Below, one piece after another: positions 60,933-64,000 of a stretch of DNA of 64,000 nucleotides; the stretch's first letter is position 1, and the number at the start of each line of letters is the position of its first letter. Origin of the DNA: JAFAGX01 sp035622175 (lineage in GTDB: Bacteria; Acidobacteriota; Terriglobia; Terriglobales; Acidobacteriaceae); contig DASPVV010000076.1 in assembly GCA_035622175.1 (NCBI GenBank), positions 1 through 64,000 on the forward strand, written 5' to 3'. The notes below the pieces were generated by a model that was not told the DNA's origin, ran no database searches, and saw only the letters and a program-made list of their open reading frames with translations. The position numbers and the translations under genes were made by a program.

Positions 60933-61252
60933 CCGCTCTACCACTCCACGCCCCCCCATGGTCCTCCGGGAATTCCAACCGAGCAACGTTTGCCCAACCC
61001 ACAGTCACCGCCTCAACCACGGACAGAAGTATCTTCCATGGCAAAGAAGTCCGTCGAAAAGAGATTGAGAGGCCCTTGACCAGTGCGAACCCAGACAAGG
61101 AATCGTTGCTCAAGACAAGGTTGTCGACCCTAGAGCCACCGCTGCATGAGGACGTTCGATTTGTGGGTTGCGTTCTTGCAGGAGTGGATTTCTTGTCAGG
61201 ACCTTCGATGATATCCTCCAAATTTCGCGGGGCTAAGACGCAGGAGACGATG
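60933..61252. other. Intergenic region between two peptidase genes, nothing seen
   Basis: No gene with a sound start is visible. The frame of the M24 gene stays open through this stretch but has no ribosome site or conserved residues. No promoter was recognised. Confidence 0.4.
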
Positions 61253-62602
61253 ATGAGACTTCGTGTGGCAATGAGTCGCTGTGTGCTGACGGTGCTGGCG
61301 GTGGCGGCATGCTCGGTGTTGGTGAATGCGCGATTCCGGCAGCCGAACAACGAATATCAAGGGCGGCGGACGAAGCTGCGGTCGATGGTAGATGGGCCGG
61401 TGGTGATTTTCGGCTATACCAGCAAGCAGGAAGCCGGTGAGGTGGCAGTCTTTTTCCAGGAGGAGAGCTTCTACTATCTGACGGGGTATAGTGAGCCGGA
61501 CGCGGCGCTGCTGCTGATTCCGGACTTGCCGAACGGGAAGGCGTACGACGGCCCGAGCGAGATCCTGTATCTGCCTCCGCGAGATGCGCGACGGGCAAAG
61601 TGGGAAGGGCCGAAGATGGGACCGGAGGATCCCGGAGTGCCGGAGGGGACCGGATTCTCGACGGTGCGGCCGTTTCCGAGTTTGCGTGACGATTTGCTGA
61701 ATGCGGCGAAGAAATTCCCGAATTTTTATACCCTGCTGCCGCCGCGGGAGGAGCGCGGATATCCACACCTGGCAACATGGAGCGCGTGGGTGCGAGAACT
61801 GGTGCCGGAGGCAAGCGTATCGGACGTGCTGCCGATGATTCGGACCTTGCGGGAGGTGAAGTCCGCTGGGGAAATTGCCCTGCTGCAAAAGGCGGTCGAT
61901 GCCAGTGTGGAAGCGCAAATGGACGCGATGAAGCAAATGCGGCCGGGGCTGTATGAATATCAGGTGGCAGCCCGGATGAGGATGATTCATGAGATGGCGG
62001 GATGTTCGAGGGAAGCATATGCGCCGATTGTGGGCGCGGGATTCTATTCCACGGTGCTGCACTACGACGCGCTGGACAATGAAATCAAGGACGGCGACGT
62101 AGTGGTGATCGATGTAGGGGGCGAATACGGCGGGTATGCGGCGGACATTACGCGAACGCTGCCCGCGAACGGGAAGTTCACGCCGCGGCAGCGTGAAATC
62201 TATGAGATTGTGCTGGGCGCACAGAACGCGGCACTGGATGCGATCAAGCCTGGTGTGCAGATGAGCGCGCTGCAAAAAATCGCGTATGACTACATCAACA
62301 CCCACGGACACGACAAACAAGGCGAGCTGCTCGGCAAATACTTCATTCATGGGCTGGGACACGGGCTGGGGCTCGACGTGCATGATCCGACGGACTATCA
62401 GCGTCCGCTGCGGGCGGGGATGGCGATTACCGATGAACCGGGGATTTACATCCCCGAGGAGAATCTGGGCGTGCGGATCGAGGACGATGTGCTGATAACG
62501 GAGGATGGACACCGGCTGATGACCGAGAGGCTGCCGCGGACTGTGGAGGAAGTGGAGAAGGTGATGGCGGAAGGGCGCGAGCACGCGGAGGTACGGCCGT
62601 AA
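61253..62602 (+). CDS. Secreted M24-family Xaa-Pro aminopeptidase
   Basis: From ATG 61253 (six bases after AGGAG) the product has 449 residues with a leader (CVLTVLAVAACSVLV), an N-terminal creatinase-like domain and the pita-bread catalytic domain. The five metal ligands can be read: two Asp in VVIDVGGEYGGYAADITRT, His in HGLGHGLGLDVHD, Glu in TDEPGIYIP and Glu in VRIEDDVLIT. Together with the S9 peptidase it suggests use of proline-rich peptides. ATG 61250 is an equal alternative start. Confidence 0.9.
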   Translation: MRLRVAMSRCVLTVLAVAACSVLVNARFRQPNNEYQGRRTKLRSMVDGPVVIFGYTSKQEAGEVAVFFQEESFYYLTGYSEPDAALLLIPDLPNGKAYDGPSEILYLPPRDARRAKWEGPKMGPEDPGVPEGTGFSTVRPFPSLRDDLLNAAKKFPNFYTLLPPREERGYPHLATWSAWVRELVPEASVSDVLPMIRTLREVKSAGEIALLQKAVDASVEAQMDAMKQMRPGLYEYQVAARMRMIHEMAGCSREAYAPIVGAGFYSTVLHYDALDNEIKDGDVVVIDVGGEYGGYAADITRTLPANGKFTPRQREIYEIVLGAQNAALDAIKPGVQMSALQKIAYDYINTHGHDKQGELLGKYFIHGLGHGLGLDVHDPTDYQRPLRAGMAITDEPGIYIPEENLGVRIEDDVLITEDGHRLMTERLPRTVEEVEKVMAEGREHAEVRP

Positions 62603-62669
62603 CCCGCGTTGCTTGGAACAATGCTGGTTCTGGGCAAGATCTCGCCAAGGTCGCCTCGGCGGGTCGTTC

Positions 62670-63416
62670 TTAGGGCGCGGCGGTCTTGCGCGCGACCAAC
62701 AGCAGCCGAGGAGCGCCCACCTCGAAAGGCTCCTTCGCGGTCGAGGCAAAAAGGCCCTCCACAATAAACCCCGCGTCGGCAAACAACTCTCGCAGCTCGC
62801 CGAGGGTGTATACCATGACCTCGGCTGTTTTCTCCTCGCGCTCCGATCCCCGGATCAGGAGGTAGCGTGAGATCAGGCGGCTTGTGCGTGCGTCGTAATC
62901 AACGGAGGTCAGGAACAAAATGTCCCCCACTTGCATCCAACGGCTTCGCACGAGGTTCGGCAAAATGGACTCGGCAACCGCACCGCTCTCCAAAACGAAT
63001 CTCGCCCCGTCGCGCAGCGCAGCCGCGAGTCGCTTGAGGAATTGTTTGGTATCGGCACGGGACAAATAGCCGAAGCTGTTTCCGAAGCAGAGTGCGGCAT
63101 CGAACTCCCGCTCGAAGGCAAGGGTACGCATGTCTCCGAGCCTCCAGTCCACGGAAACCCCCCGCGCCTGCGCCAAGCGCCGGGATTCGGAGAGGAACTG
63201 GGTAGAGATATCGAAGCCCGTCACGCTGTAGCCTAGCTCCGCTAGCGGAACTGCATGCCGCCCCGCCCCGCAAGGAATATCCAGCACCTTTTGACCGGGC
63301 TGAATGGCGAATTGCTCGCGGAGAAAGTTCAGTTCTTCTGGGGAAGGTGGGGGTGCAGCCTGAACCCAGAACTCGACACTCAACCCGCTGAAAAATGTTT
63401 CATACCAGCTTGTCAT
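62670..63416 (-). CDS. SAM-dependent methyltransferase
   Basis: The 248-residue protein has motif I VLDIPCGAGRHAVPLAELGY near 39-58 and motif II VTGFDIS. It then shows the acidic post-motif DWRLGDM and FDAALCFGNSFGYLSRADTK near 109-128. It is a small-molecule-type class I methyltransferase of unknown substrate. The C-terminal half carries a beta-rich insertion typical of the family. It stands alone and is divergent from the sigma factor. Confidence 0.85.
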   Translation of the reverse strand: MTSWYETFFSGLSVEFWVQAAPPPSPEELNFLREQFAIQPGQKVLDIPCGAGRHAVPLAELGYSVTGFDISTQFLSESRRLAQARGVSVDWRLGDMRTLAFEREFDAALCFGNSFGYLSRADTKQFLKRLAAALRDGARFVLESGAVAESILPNLVRSRWMQVGDILFLTSVDYDARTSRLISRYLLIRGSEREEKTAEVMVYTLGELRELFADAGFIVEGLFASTAKEPFEVGAPRLLLVARKTAAP

Positions 63417-63748
63417 GGTGGCCGTCTCCTGTCGGACGCGAGATAAGCAATCGGGCGGCGCACCACACCGTGTGCGCCGGAAGCCGCAAGAGGAGACGAA
63501 TTAGAGTTCTGCGATTCTCAGAGGCAATCCTGCTCAGTGTCGGAGTGTACCCCACCGAGCGTCGTCGACGCAACTTCGGTGGATGCGGCGGCCCGCTCGG
63601 AGGCGCTGGTTTTGAAGGCGTCGCCTTGGACCAGGCTTTTGTGGTGCAAATTTCTTGCCGGGCTGTGATTTTCCTAGCCTCTGCCGCGAATAATAGGTTG
63701 AACGGCAGGAAGAGACGAAGGCAGCCGTGACAGCTTCAAAAAGACCGG
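63417..63748. other. Divergent intergenic region with a stem-loop
   Basis: A perfect 8-pair stem CGGCGCAC/GTGCGCCG with an 8-base loop lies at 63456-63479, close to the methyltransferase start. Nothing else is recognised in the rest. Confidence 0.4.
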
Positions 63749-64000
63749 ATGACGACACCAGCCCTGGAAGAACGCTTTCAAACCCTTGTGGGTGAGCACA
63801 AAAGGATTATCTACAAGGTCTGCAACTCCTACTGTAGGAACCGGGACGACCGTGAAGACCTCGCGCAAGAGATCATCGTGCAGCTGTGGCGCTCCTTCGC
63901 CACATTTGATGAACGCTGCCAGTTCTCCACCTGGATGTACCGGATCGCTCTGAATGTCGCTATTTCCTTCTTTCGCCGGGAGAGCACGCGAACACGGCAC
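63749..64000 (+). CDS. ECF-type RNA polymerase sigma factor, partial (cut by window edge)
   Basis: The first 84 residues are visible. They show region 2 of an ECF sigma factor: helix EERFQTLVGEHKRIIYKVCN, then RDDREDLAQEIIVQLWRSFA and the FSTWMYRIALNVAISFFRR block, the usual DNA-melting segment. Region 4 lies outside. ATG 63749 has only a weak ribosome site. An anti-sigma partner would be expected beyond the edge. Confidence 0.85.
   Translation, partial: MTTPALEERFQTLVGEHKRIIYKVCNSYCRNRDDREDLAQEIIVQLWRSFATFDERCQFSTWMYRIALNVAISFFRRESTRTRH

Overview
The window looks like a chromosomal segment from an Acidobacteriota bacterium, probably near Koribacter or another Terriglobia lineage. This is inferred from a 1326-residue Oar-type TonB receptor with a carboxypeptidase-regulatory N-terminus, secreted S9 and M24 peptidases, and high GC. 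No rRNA, tRNA, IS element or CRISPR array was seen.

Positions 1-42,900 are an almost complete flagellar regulon. A leftward unit (fliM and a FliN/FliY-like gene cut by the edge) faces a rightward unit: sensor kinase, sigma54 activator, flgB, flgC, a 54-residue unknown, fliE, fliF, fliG, fliH, fliI, fliJ. Then come fliK-flgD-flgE, a structured gap, fliN-fliO-fliP-fliQ-fliR-flhB-flhA-fliA, a zinc-finger/MshEN gene, an HDOD gene, flgF-flgG-flgA-flgH-flgI-flgJ and flgM-flgN-flgK-flgL. Leftward fliS, fliD, fliC and two TPR glycosyltransferases follow. The regulon closes with a methyltransferase, flbD and two different motAB stator pairs.

Promoter sequences can be read directly. Sigma54 sites (GG-N10-GC) precede fliM, the kinase and fliK, and possibly flgF. 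A 19-bp dyad, CTAGGCA-N5-TGCCTAG, straddles the predicted start site (-4 to +15) at fliM and at the kinase. It recurs, with a variant, about 150-170 bp upstream of the fliK promoter. I infer that this is the operator of the NtrC-type activator encoded here. Sigma28 sites (TAAAG, fixed spacing, GCCGATNN) precede flgM, the HDOD gene and a repeat/His-tract protein at 47.4 kb. Another lies antisense between fliJ and fliK. Weaker ones precede fliC and flbD-motAB.

Positions 42,900-64,000 are accessory. They hold the TonB receptor, the sigma28-linked repeat protein, and a divergent pair made of a cysteate-synthase-family enzyme and a 1015-residue fusion (PLP decarboxylase, TPR, ATP-grasp). That pair is the best candidate for an undescribed pathway, possibly cysteate to taurine to an amide-linked product. 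After it come an OmpR-type regulator with a degenerate kinase and a sigma54 AAA+ protein lacking a DNA-binding domain, a small membrane protein, an alpha/beta hydrolase, an AadA-like nucleotidyltransferase, S9 and M24 peptidases, a methyltransferase and the start of an ECF sigma factor.
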